Source of the DNA: Taenia hydatigena
Taxonomy: Eukaryota; Platyhelminthes; Cestoda; Cyclophyllidea; Taeniidae
Assembly (NCBI GenBank): GCA_036345935.2
Contig: JADWOT020000001.1
Span: forward strand, 36,528,825-36,592,824
Reading direction: 5' to 3'
DNA length: 64,000 nt
Shown here: in pieces, positions 1 through 13,200 of the stretch
Layout of the letters: each line of letters starts with the position of its first letter
How positions within the stretch are numbered: position 1 is the stretch's first letter
The notes under the pieces: model-generated
What the model was told of the DNA's origin: nothing
The model's input: the letters and a program-made list of their open reading frames with translations, nothing else
Databases searched by the model: none
Program-made: the position numbers and the translations under genes

Positions 1-1256
1 GTGGAAACAAACTTTCAACTTTAATTGGAATGCAAAGGACAAAACTTCAGCTTACCCCATCAGTCGCTTGAAGACGAAGAAGAAGAAGGAAGGTGACACA
101 TCTGACACAGCGTGACCTCAACCGATGCAAAACATCGTGTCAAGACCAGGAGAAAATTGCCGGTTCCAGAGGCTTTCATCAAGTGTTGTTTGATGCCATT
201 GAGACAGCTCACCACCTTTGCGGTGCAGATCAAATCAGTGGAGATGGGAACGCTGAGCCACTTTGGTGGCAGACCTCGACCAAATAAGACCAATTGTTAG
301 GATTCACCTTAGCCTCCCCATTATGGAGAAGTGATGAAGGTTTGCGATGTGAACACTCTCTCTCAGCTCTCATTTATTTTCCTTCTGTTTTAGCTATTTA
401 AAAAACAGTCCAGTGGAGAAAAACAAACCACCAGTCTGGGTCATGATGCAATGATAGCCAAATCCAGTGAGCTCCACAACAAATTGTCTTAAACCAACTA
501 ACAGTTTTTACGATGGACTAATTCTGCATCACCAACTCATGCTATTAGAAGCATTTAAAGTTGCATCTTCTTATTTTTCATTCGTTCTTTGCCATTTCAT
601 CAGCTCCGTACATCTACCGACGCAGTTGCAGTAGGAAAAAGATGGCATAGCGGACAGCTCTAATTCCCTCCGCTAGTTAAATAGAGCCCAATTACTCTCA
701 AGTTTGGTACTTTAATTGGATTCATCACTATTGGAGACCGTTAGGTTAAAGTCAACGCAACTACTCCCGTTGAATGTCGGCACAGACAAAGTCGTAAATT
801 ACAAGACGCCATTTCCAACAATTACTCAGAAGAGCTGAAGTCCCATGCAATAAGATCTAGAGGAATTTTTTTGATAAAAAAGGAGAGTTGCAAACGATAA
901 AGCGAAATTCCACTTTAGTTCCAGCTGGAATCGCATAATCATCGTACATCATGAAACAGGAGACCCCGAAGGGGACAGAGGCAGGAAGAAGACAACCGAA
1001 TTACACCTGTGTAGAAACACCAGTTAAATGCACTTTGCTGTCACGTTATTAAGTAAAGTAGATACAGTTTATGCATGAAGTCATTCTCAATTCCCATAAT
1101 CCGCTGGAGTAGTCGGAGATAGGAAGAGATTAGACTGCACAACAAACACTACGGACACAGACAAACACATAGAGAGTATAGGTAAGGTACTGGACGCTGG
1201 CAGGAATGGGAGCATCAGTGAGTGAGGATCTAAGGATGAAATAGGCCTAGACGAAA
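1..1256. other. 3' flank of the Ig/FN3 gene, no gene seen
   Basis: The stretch after the minus-strand stop of the Ig/FN3 gene. Short open frames overlap on both strands without splice-compatible continuation or recognisable domains. It probably holds the 3' UTR and intergenic DNA; I could not place a poly(A) site with confidence. Confidence 0.5.
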
Positions 1257-4200
1257 TCAGATTTGCGCAAAAAGCTGCAGAATCAGAACAACGCCGGTGG
1301 CTGCTGAAGTGACAACCAGATGCGTAGTACCAGTGGTGTAGAAGTACGCCGCGTGGAGCGCCTCCGAAGCCCGATAAATGGATGAGAGCCACGGAGAGAC
1401 ACCGAAACGATTCATTGTTGCCACGGCAACCTCCAAATCCGCATGAGGGTCCTCCACCTGGACGTCGCATTGAATAACCGCGTCTCCGGACCACTTTATT
1501 GACTGCTGCTGTTGCAGTTGAAAGTCGCCAGGATCTTTCATTTGATTCTGAAAGCACGCCAGCGTCTTGGACCAATTTCCGTAGCCGAGGAGTTTCCTTG
1601 TCTCGCCATAGCCTTGGCCCAATTGATGCGCGGCCTTGCGGTAACGAATCAGAATATTGTTAAGCTCTGCTCGACCCCCGTTATCATAGGGACAAGGATC
1701 GTCGAGGAAGACGGAGATTCGCAGGTAACTCGAAGTTGGGACGAGGAACACAAAGTGCTGCAAAGCAATATGTTATATCAGAAGCGCAGTTACGTATAAC
1801 TACGTCGACTCACCAGACTCCGTGGCAGATGACAAAAGGAGTGATTGGGGTTTGAAACAGAAATTGTTCATAGAATGTAGCAAGAGTTAGTAAGTAGCTG
1901 ATAAGAAACACATGCATTTTAATTGCCCGATTTATGGACAAATACCCAATGGAATGGGTCGGAGAACAAAAGAATGCCAGTAGCACGTGACCACCTAATG
2001 TTTGTCCATTTCAATGTGCAAATGCACAATGTAAACGGGCACAAAGATAACCTGATGAGAAGTGCCAAGCAATACTTGACGGAGCATACTAACCGTGGGT
2101 TTACTGGGAGCTGTCAGGGGTGCAGTGGCAGTGACAAATTGAATGGTAGTGGTAAGGTGGAACTGATTGGCCGAGGACCACTCGAAGGTGTAATTAGTGC
2201 CGGGCAGCAGATTGGTCAGTGGAATAGTGGAGAGGATGGGTCGTTCCGAGGACTGTTGACCTAATTGGTGCGACTGTTGCTGATTGAGTTCCCCAGCGAG
2301 AAGCGCCTCTTGAATTTCCTCCTCGTCACCATCCACCGTCTTTTCGGAGCGTGGCTGACCATTCTTGTCCAGAATGATAATCTTGCTTGCCAAATTTGAG
2401 GCGGAATGAAATTCCTGTGCGAAATAGAAGGTGTGTTAACAATGACCACTTTCAGTACATGCAATAAGATGGGCATACACGGAGGAGAAACCAACTTTTA
2501 ACTAACATCTGAGGTGGCATCGGCGTAGAAAGACTTATCGACACAGCTAGACCGGCATAGGCAGCCGACTTCGTTGCGTGCGCTAAATTTTTGGGATCGC
2601 AAACATTTGGTCACGCGAATGATTGTATCGCATTCACACTCCCGTCCTCTCATGCCACACGAAGGGTTAAGAGCCTAACAGGAGTTTCGCGGATTGGCTG
2701 TTTGGTCGGATGAACAATGTGGTGCCACTGACAGAAGTGCAGCTGTTCTTGAAAAGTTTACATATTCAAGGTATGTCATCAAGGCGCAATCGGGCATCTC
2801 ACCACCGTAGTAGACTTAAGGACTTCTGCAGATGGGAGTAAGTAGCTGAATAGTCTACGTCTTAGTTTATAAGGAGTTCCATCAATACACGCCGCTCCAT
2901 CTGTGCACCCAATCATCTCTGTCCCGGGTTGATAATTGACCCAAATCACAAAGACAACTGGTTGCCAGACCGAAGTAGGGTGCCCACTTCACGGAGCATA
3001 GTTCCGCCAGGATTTGGGAATGAATCCATTTTCTGTCCTCTAAAACACTGCGGATATCTCGGGTGATTAGCAAATCATCTTTCTGGTATGATACCCATCT
3101 GACAAGCCTGCTGCCCTTGCAATTTAACAAGAAAAGCACAGGAAACCGCGTCCTGTCGTGGAGAGGTTGTAAAGGAAGTGGTCCTTGTAGAGGTAGCGTC
3201 TCATTCATAGGAAAGAAGACAATTATAGCGTGACTGGTCGCCTATTGGGCCTTAAAAGGCCAACTTAAAAACTCTAGCATGCTTTATGAAGGGGCAAAGG
3301 CAATATTTTTAGGGAAATGTCATTGCAATTGTCGAAAACATGGCAAATAATCTACCCAACTTAAAGGGAATCACGAATCTTCTGTACGATTTTCACCAAG
3401 TAATGGGAGACAACGCAGACAGATGTGCCAGAGGCGCAAATTTTTTCTTCATCGGTTCGTTCACTCGGTATGCAAGCAGGACTTCATCTTGTGAATAAAA
3501 ATTAATCTGGATTTCTCAAACATTTTGACCATCTACTCGGAGCAGCTTTATGTGAGGAAAATTTCTCACAAAATAGCTACGTTTATTTGTAATAAGCCAG
3601 TTCGTGAAAATGTCCTCTTTGAAAACGCTTTAGCGCACGAAAAATCGCCTCGTGAAGGCGTGCACCCGAGGCGAAAGTCCAGTGGCCGGGTGTTTCGAAA
3701 GGGCAAATTCATCCCTATTCAGGGAGGCAAAAAGTAGGGCGAAAACAAAAAAGGGTCATCTAGTTGTTTATTCTCCAAGAGCAAAAACATAATTACGGTG
3801 GAATAATTACTGCAGAGGGATTTAAAATTCGCAATTTATTGTGCGTTGGAGGGTTCATGTGTCGGTAGGAATTTGGTTGTTTGCATGACAGCCCTTGTAA
3901 AAGCCAGTGTAAAGTTAAGGTAGTCACGGATTTTACACGTAAGCTCCACAAAAGATGGAGAAGTAGACTTCTATTATCTGTTTTCTGAATGCATCGGGAA
4001 AAGGATGAAGAGAAGCAAGACGCATTCAACAGATTGTAAATGAATAGAAGCTTTTTTTAAGTAAATTCATGTTTTGCACGATAACATCGTTGAGTCACTT
4101 GAAGGAGCAGCTCCGAACACCCTTCGCTCATTGTTTTTCTGATGCCAAGAAAGTGCTTCAGGTAGGAAAATAAAGTCAGACAAATAAAAAAATTAGTAAC

Positions 4201-7200
4201 ATTTTCTGGTGACTTTAGGGATTCTTTAGAAATGCCAGAACAAGGGGTAAAGTAGCATGCTTGTGAGTGAATTTGCTTGCATTAAGGCTCCAATCTTTAA
4301 ATTTGGATCCACCAATCCAACTACAGACTTGGACTACCCATTCCCATGCATTCCACAACACATTCCAAGAGAACTTGGAATCTAGGTTTGGCAGCAACGA
4401 TAAACAAGCACAATAGTAGGTTTCCTGACTGAATAGTAAGTCGGAGCATGTCCTGGAAATGATGCCTACCATGGATGGGCGAAACCACCGTCCCCAAACT
4501 CTTCTACTTATGACAATGGCACCAGAACTGTGATAGGAGAAGTCGATAGTTGAAGGGATTTCGCACAGGAAAGACTCAAAAATTTGTTGTGAAAGTGAAA
4601 CTCACAGCAGTGGGCGCAAAGAGAACTCGCTGATTGACAATCCTGTCGGTGGCTTCGTTCTCGGCCGAGACAAGAGGATTGGTAACACCAAAAATGACGG
4701 CACCAGGACCCGAGCACAACGCCACAATCTGAAAGTAAGATTTACTAATGGATCAGTATTTTGTTTACTCCCACTCCCTCTCTCTCGTCAGCTTATCTGC
4801 TCACCTTCACCGACTTACCTTGGGTGGAGCTGGTGGAGTGGCCTGCTTGATTTGGATCTCATCAGAGACCATAGAGCCATCGATGTGGACGTACTCGCAT
4901 CTCGCCACAATCTCCCCTTGTGGTCGGTGATTAATCAGCACGGAGTAGGTGGCGTTAATTCTAGAATAAATATGGTAGGCAACTTATTCCTTTTGTAGAA
5001 AGGGTTACAAATAACCAAAACTATGGTGCCGAATGCAATTCCACCTCTATAAGAGAGCCGTCTTTAAATCCGGCACTTACTTGAATACTTCCAAAACCTT
5101 CTCTTAAAACCTAAGAAAATAGAGAAGGTGCAAGGAAATTGTTGAGTATTTCTAGCAACCAACTATCCAAAAATATTCTTCATTTTTCTACTCGTTTTAC
5201 AAGTTTATTGGAAGTCTTCTAGCTTATTCGGGAATACGGCTGAAAAATAGCGAATACGTGCCGGGGCAATCACATTATTTCTCGCGAGAGATTTAAGTTC
5301 CTTGTCTTGATTAGTTAATTTTCTGTAATGAACCCCATTTGTGAGTCACAACTCCCATTCTTGTCAGGGTTTGTTAAACGTGTGAAGTTCTAGTCCTCCC
5401 CGTTACGCAGTGGTTTAAATGCGCGCGTTATTACACGAGCACTTGACTGTTCATAGGTTGCGCTTGCTCTCTGTGGCATGACCTTAGGGTTGTGCTAAGA
5501 GCCTCACAACTCTTCTGCCCTTTGGTGATAGGTGCTTTCCCGTAGCACCGCGGCGTGCTACGATTTCAGAGAAGACTATCCCCAATGGACGGCCAAATCT
5601 GTAGGGAGTCCCACACGAGCAGTTCAAAGTGGTGTCCATCTTCAAAAACTACCTGGACCTTATATTTTGCAAGAAAAGAATGCCAGACTTAAAGTACTTT
5701 AAAAACCTACATGATTATGCTCATTAACAGAACAAGCGATGCCTCCACCACGCACCCACTAGGTGAATGCAACCCAGCAAGGTGGCTCAGTGGGGCTCAA
5801 ACGAGAATGACTCGGTGAGGAGTAAGAACTGTGGAATGCCGTCACTGTAAATCTGCTTCTTTTCAATAGCCTGGTTTCAGTCTATAGCAGGCGTTATTGT
5901 GGAGCATTGTCCAGCAACGAGTGGTACGAAGTCAGTGAAGTTCTCCATCTCCCGTTCTCCCTCGTCGTATGCAGTACACGAGTAAGACAGGGCTCAGGGT
6001 GAAATGCCTTCTCATTTGCAAAATTTCACTGATTAGCGTTCCTGATTTGCAGATGATTTTGAAAGTTTCAAGCATTTCGTTTTGGGTGGCACAAAAGAGT
6101 GACAAAGGAGTGCAGCGACTTTACCATTTGTTTAACTTTGCGTTGAGGTATGGAGGAAATCGAGTCGTTGTAGGCTTTACTTACGTTCTGAGCTTTAGCT
6201 TTCAGGAAATCTCCGTTGTCTCTAAGCTTTTGAGAGCTTTAATAAGTAGCATGCTCAATTCTACTAATTCAGATTAGGGCGACATTATCTGGGTTATTAT
6301 TTCCTTATGCATAAAAGTGGAAGATGCAAACGTTCCCCTTTTATCAACGGCTGTTCTTTGGTTAATCCCAAAAAACTCAACAATATGGAAGTATACGAGT
6401 CTTAAAGGAGTTAGTAGCACCTTTTCCGTAAAGTGTGATTATGAATAACTCCAGTTGATACTACAAGCATGCATTAAGCGCGTCTGATCCGAAGGATTGG
6501 CTCAGCTCATCAGACGACATTAAATATTAAAAAGAGTGTTCCAATAAGCTCCTCACCAAGTAAGCCCTTCTGCTACAGACCAAACGAATAGAGAATAAAT
6601 TGGGGCTCAAAACTCCTAATAGGGTAGAACAGATTGTAATACTTGTGTTTTTTAATTGTGCTTTGTAGGTCAGAGATGGGAGGACAATTTGAGTCTGGTC
6701 GTGGACCAACGTGGTCGCTCCCCAGGGGCCGGGACACCCTCGTCTTAGGCACTTCGGCTCAGTTACCCCATATCCGCCTCCTGCTTGTAGTAAAGATGTC
6801 TAGAAGCAACCAGCCTTCCCATAGTAAGTGTGGAAGAAGGGAAGAGGAGGAAAGAGAAGAACCGTCTACACAGATAGCTGTATGCTGACTCAACATCTTT
6901 AAATGCAGTGCCTATGAGAGTTTTACCAAACATTAACTGCTGAGGAGACCCTACAACGCCAGCAGTGTTTCTATAACGATTTGCCAGAGGCTTTGTTTTT
7001 CAAGCCCAGATAATTCCAAATTAGGTCCCTGAAAGGGCTTTCCAGAATGGGAAGGAGGCTTTCAACTACCATCTAACTGACCTCCCTGTTTAGAACTAAT
7101 GATAAACTAAACATGAGCACACACGGCGTTAGAGAATCCGACATTTTCCAGTCGAACAAATTCATTTTGCTCTCGTCTGTTGACGTGGGTTGAATGTCAT

Positions 7201-10200
7201 GGCTAGAGACTCACCACTGACATCTACTACCGATTCTACAGTGAAAAGACAAGGCTTTTTGAGTTTGTCGACATCATTTAAAAGCACTTTCGTTTCTGAA
7301 AGAAGATGGTTTGGCTTTCCTCCTCGACAAAGATCTGCACACACCTCGGCGCTCATCACTTGGAAATCCTCATTCGTCAATTGTCTGAGCCTTTGTGCGC
7401 TAAGGTGAGGTAAAGTCATCTGTCCTGATCCCTTCATACATAAACAATGAGAGTGCTGGAGAATACAGCAAAGAATATGGTATTTTTGCCTTTTCACTGT
7501 TAAATAAGGCCTACATCCCAAAGGCTTAACCGATCTTACCATGCTGTGCGTAGATTTCCGCGCCCGTAACGACGTCTAACAGATAGACAATATTAATTGT
7601 ACACTAGCCGAATATCTTTTATGTCTCTAAAATTCACGAACGCGGAGCGATCTGGCTTGAAAAAATTCCTTATGGGAAGAAAAACTCTGACGGGTAGCTT
7701 CAAAGAATGGCCAAAACTAACATACATTTGACCAAATGGTTCCTCGAAGTCAGTGATGTGCAACTACTCCTTTTGTGCAATAAACAAATAAATTCTTGTT
7801 TGCGTTGGTGGAAGCCACGACTCCTCTGCACTCGCTCATAGGACAGGCATAATTTGACAACTTGAGAGTCAAGTCGCCATTACACCATACTGGTGTGCCT
7901 TGTAGATCCATCATTGGTGTTCACGCATTTGCCATCAATTGTGGACCTACCTGAAAGCGATTAGCTAGGTCGGGCACAATTTCGTTCTCATCGCTACCTT
8001 CAGGCGCCACGAAACAGCATAAATCCTCCAATCTGATGCAACGGATCTCATTCCGCTTCTACACTGTTAAGTGCTGCACTTGCACAGTCGACATTGTCCG
8101 ATTATGAGCATTTGAATAACAAATTATTAAACGAACCATCAGGTCTCCACTTTCCCTTCTCCATGGCCTATAACTTCCATGATGAATGCGAAAAAAAGGA
8201 GGAACTTATCAAATCACATCGACTGAGCTCAGCTTTTCGCCAAGGACAGCATGACAAGAACTGGGTGATTCTGTTGGGCGTTCGCATTGATGCTCGTCGA
8301 CAGAGTAACAAAGCTTTGTGCAATGTGAGTCACTTTCCAAGATTTGTGCCGCTTTCGGAGGCTGAGAGGTGAATTTTCCGTTTTTGTCCAACAAAGGACA
8401 AAAATGGAAATTTCTCATTTCTGTCCTGTCTTTTCTTCCAGTATATTTTGGGTCGCTAATTCAAAGCAATCAATCAATTAATCAACGTCAACAACGCAAA
8501 TTGACAGTCTGACATTTAAAATGGGGGAATTCATTACGAATTGGAAAAATTAAACAAACGGACCAACAAAATCTTTACCAACTCCACTGAGGTGGAAAAT
8601 CTACGAGGAATGATGGTGAGTGATTCCCTTCACGTTGATAGCAGCAGCTACGTGGGGAAACCCATTTTCGTCATTTTCTGAGGACTAATATGGCAAAAAT
8701 GAAAGTTGACCACCTGAGTTGGAATGAAGCGTTAAGCATGCCTACATCCCAAGTGTCTGGAAGGTGAAATGTCATAGCACCAAACGATTTGTGGTATTCA
8801 GGGTAATGACTTCGACGTCGCCTCCTAATGACATTCCACAAATTCCAACTTCTATTATCTCTTGTCACTTCTTTAATGGACATGACACATTTTGCGCTCT
8901 TCGACTCAGATGCGGGAACTTGACGCGCACCGTGTGTCCCTGCAACAACCAGCGAAGCACAAGGAAAGAAGCATCCACACAAATAAATTGCTTTTTGACA
9001 TTTACAAAGCGTCCTCAAAATAAAACGATGTTTCACCTGCTGCTCACTTAGCAGTAGCGTGCCGCTTTCACTGACTCCCGTGGTGGGTGCTACTAGCTAC
9101 AACAATCACCTTTTCATAGCTGATTCTCCATGCTCCTGGTAGAAAACGCAGTGGTAAAAGGGCGAAATCTGGTCTAATTTGGTCGAAGTCACCTGACAAG
9201 ATGTGACTCCCACATTTTGACGTTACAACTACCAGCCTAGCGGTGGTATCTGCGGCAGGCAGCCAACGTGGGCGTGAGCAACCAAAGGTGTTTCGTTCCT
9301 AAGTACTAAAACATTTCAACGATGCTGACATTTCAAAAGACCGCCTACGTCTGTGACTCCGTTCGTAGGCCAGAACCTCTGCATTTGTTTCCTCAAATAC
9401 TCATTTGCTGTGGCCAGCATCCGGCCCTAGACATCATTCTCGAGTCTACTACATGCAATTTCAAGAGGTTACACCACATCGAGTGCCATGGCAGCCTTCT
9501 GTACTGATGGCAACGCAAAATGACCTCCTCTTTGATAATCCAGTCTCAAAAGCAAATCGTTTGATGCCAAAACCGTCTTTCAGGTTCTAGCCATAAATGC
9601 TTTGATACATGCATGCGTTTTGCAGTAGGTGCTCACAGAATCCACCCTCTTTGCGAAGTGGATAAGTAAAAGCCCACATTTTATCAAAATTTGTTACAAT
9701 AGCCCTTTTAGAGCCCACTAGCGGCCCACGTGAAAAGAGTACATCGGTGCGCCCAAAAGAGATGATCACATGCGCATTTCAAGCGTCTAAAATCGTCCCC
9801 AACATCGAGGTAGTGTCAACTGCGTTACCCGATTTAAAAACAATAAGACAAGTGTTTGACACGCCCCTAGCGCATTTATGAGTCCCCACAGCAAATGGTC
9901 TGTACAGTGGTTGCCATTCACTGATGCAGCTTCCGACAGTAATCACGAGAACGGATTTCCAAATTTAGAATTAACAAACAAAGAATCTACCCAGTGGCGT
10001 CCTACATTAACAAACAGTCAAATTCTGCACGAAAGACCATGAGATGCCAGACCTTACCTCGTGGCGAATAAAGTGGTCCTGATAAGGTTTACGAAATCAT
10101 GCCTCAAAATATTCGCCAGAAAACCATTAAGGTCTAAACTGGTCTGTAAAATAGGAGTCAAATCCCCAAACCTATCATGCGTATTTTGTGCGACTGGCCT

Positions 10201-13200
10201 CCGAAATGCAAACCAGTCAGAATTGTGGATCAAAATATGCCTCTTAATCAGCACAAAACCCCAAGCACAATGCAAAGCGAGTCCTTCTGACCAAAACCTG
10301 CACAGTCCCTGAAAATCACCAGCTGGCTCGTGATCCGTTATTGTTTAAAAAGGAGAAAGGGCGTATTCAAGGCCACTAGATAGGACTAGCCCAAACCATA
10401 ATCACAGATTGACGGGTACTGTAATTATTCCGATTTCAGATTCCTGGAGAACCAATGACCAGAGCAACCATGGCAACAATCAAGGCAATTGGTGACGCAA
10501 TGAAAATTTGTTAAATTCATCCAAGTCATACAACATTTGCACAACCACGCACCCCTCATAGACGCCGACTCGCAGATCCGTCAGTTTCACGGACACCAGA
10601 GGCTCTCTGCGTCTGTTAGCCTTAAGGACGACTAGACGCACCGGTGAGACTCTTTCGGCCTCCTGCAGAATTTGATTGGTTTTCTGTTGCTGCAGCTGCT
10701 GTTGATTGGCTGCCGTCTCCTCCCCACTCGATTCCAGCACCGCCACCGCCGATACCGTTGATACTTCTGCCTCGTCCGTGGACGCTGATTGAAGGCTGGA
10801 GAGGTTGGTGCCTGCCAATGGATAGCCCGAGACAAGGCAGGAGATGCTCAGTGGTTGACGCGCCAGAAAGTAGGTCGATTGCTGCGGCTGAATGGTGAGC
10901 TTCGGCTCCGAGCGAACTCGAAGATGTCCAATGTGTTGGGCCTGACCCGCCGCGTTTGTTACGCGGCAACGGTATGTGCCGTGGTGCTCACGTAGGGCTC
11001 CTACGAAAAGTGGTGAAGGTATGCTTCGTTCCTCCCTCACTACATTCTCGATTCATTGCTCGATTTCCACATTAGGATGATGAAAACACTCAAGTTTATT
11101 CGACCTACCCTGTGATATCAACATGCACATTCAGGAATTAGCAATCGTGACAGCTTTACGATTTCCTCCACCTGTTCTACCAATTTCCCCATCTCTCATT
11201 GCCTCAAAGTAGCACCGCGATTAACCGGTGTTGAGTCACTTAAGGCTACATATTCAGTTTCACATCAACCCAAAATTGCGTCCGACCAACGAAAGTGCTC
11301 CTTCTTCCCATCTCATGCATTCCCTACCTTTAGAATGGTAGCCACATCAGAGTTTGTGGAGCGTTCATATAAAAGCTGAGCTGTCTTAGGTTGAGCAGAA
11401 GATCTTCCATATTTTTAAAACGCACATTCAAGGCAGTTACGTCTCAAATGCGATGACGACCGAATTCCACCAGTTTGTGACCCATTCACTAGTGCTTGCA
11501 GAAGAGAACGCCTATTGACGACTGGCTGACAAAAGGTAGTTCTCAAATTGCACATTGCTTTGACACCCGTCCGCAACCATACTTAAACTTGGCATTGACA
11601 AAAGTGTCTAACTGCAGCCCTTTAGCCTCTCTTCAATTCAACCGTTCATTCTGGTAATTATCAAGTACACAAATCAACAGTAGATCGCCTAGACCTCCAA
11701 TCTTCATGCCATGAAACAACTGACCCTACTTCACGACTCCAATTCTCTCTAGCGTAAAGTTCGCCCTTTCCCGTTCCTTCAGACAGCTTCAACTGTAGTA
11801 GTGACTTTGACTTACGTGAAGAATTGGGAGATAAGGAGCTGAATGCATCGACGGTGTTACTTTAATGAGTCAAACAATCATCACTTTGGAACGAAAAGAA
11901 CACTAGATAAACATCAATTAGAGCACAACTGATTGCGAAAAACGCCTTCATTTATTTCAAGGCGCCCAAAGGTCCTTACAAATAATAAGATTCAGCGGGG
12001 AAATAAGCAATCCCCAAAGTTGATTAGATTAGTCAACCAAGTTTTAGTGAAGCCTTTTACGTATTGTTCAGGTGCCAGTCCTTTATCCTCACTCGTCTAT
12101 GATGAAGATTCAATTCAAAATGGCACCTTGATAATAGGGAAAGAAAGGGAACATTTTGAATCCTTGCACAGCCGTCCTTGCCTTGCAACAAACAATTATG
12201 AGTGAATAAAAACTGAAATGCGTGGTGAAAAGGTGCAAAAATCGGCATTTATAAAATCCGGAGCAATGAAACGTTCTTCTGGAATTTCATATTAACCCAT
12301 GGCACGAGATCACACCACCTAACAGTTATTCGACCACCGTCGTGACAAAACGCCCAAATTCAATTCGAAGAGGAAGGGCAGACAGTGCCAGTGGACGATG
12401 CGCACAGAGGTGAGTTCCGAACATCAGGCGCGGCTGCCCATTGTTTAAATTGGGAAAATTGTCTTCCTCCATCGTACTTTTTATAATTTAGGCCCACTTT
12501 GTGCTAACAAAGAAATAAAACTATCCTCTCCATTCCTCGATAGGCCTTCCTCCTTGCTTTTCCCGCTTGTGCCGAAATTCACTACCTTAGTTGTGCTGCA
12601 AAGGCATCAAGGATGACTAGTTTCAAGTTGGCCCAGAATGCTTCATTACTATTATGACGGTTTCGTCTCGTACTGTTAGGGGCACACAGGCTCTAGGACT
12701 CTCTCAGTTGGCGTTCTCGTTAAGCACCTACTGACTAACCAACGTGTGGGGAAACTTTAAATGAGGTCAAGGCCAATCAAAGTCACACAAATCTGGCATC
12801 CAGACGGCCGGGTCGGCGGCATGTGATCGCAGTTGCGATGACAGCGGTTTCTTGTAGATGGTGTGGAAGACCTCCAAAACCTGGGTCATTCGTATGCGCC
12901 TAGCCGTGATGATTTCGCGTCGATCCTAAGACACCCCAATTGGTCCTGTGAACATCCAATTCAACATATTGAGGTCTGATTCTGGACACCTAACGGACTC
13001 ATGCACTATTGTGATGCCGCACAAGAGACGAATTCTTCTGTGACAACAGGGAAAGAACATAGGCACCGAGGGGCACAGAGGTTGGTAATTTGGAAAAGCT
13101 AATGACAAGAGCATCTTAGAGGTCAGCACCACAACATGGAGGCTGAAATGAAGTAGCCTGCCTTTCCATGGTCCAGCAGTATTGCCAATTCTTCCTATGC

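Noticed and set aside
8094..8372. 92-codon plus-strand frame with GTGAGT donor inside an Ig/FN3 intron
   Set aside because: The length is within chance for this much sequence, the continuation after the next acceptor stops within six codons, and no domain was recognised.
10622..10998. Several overlapping frames on both strands at the Ig/FN3 fifth exon
   Set aside because: The frame REERSIPSPL...GTYRCRV joins in phase to both neighbouring exons and shows Ig motifs; the others are shadows.
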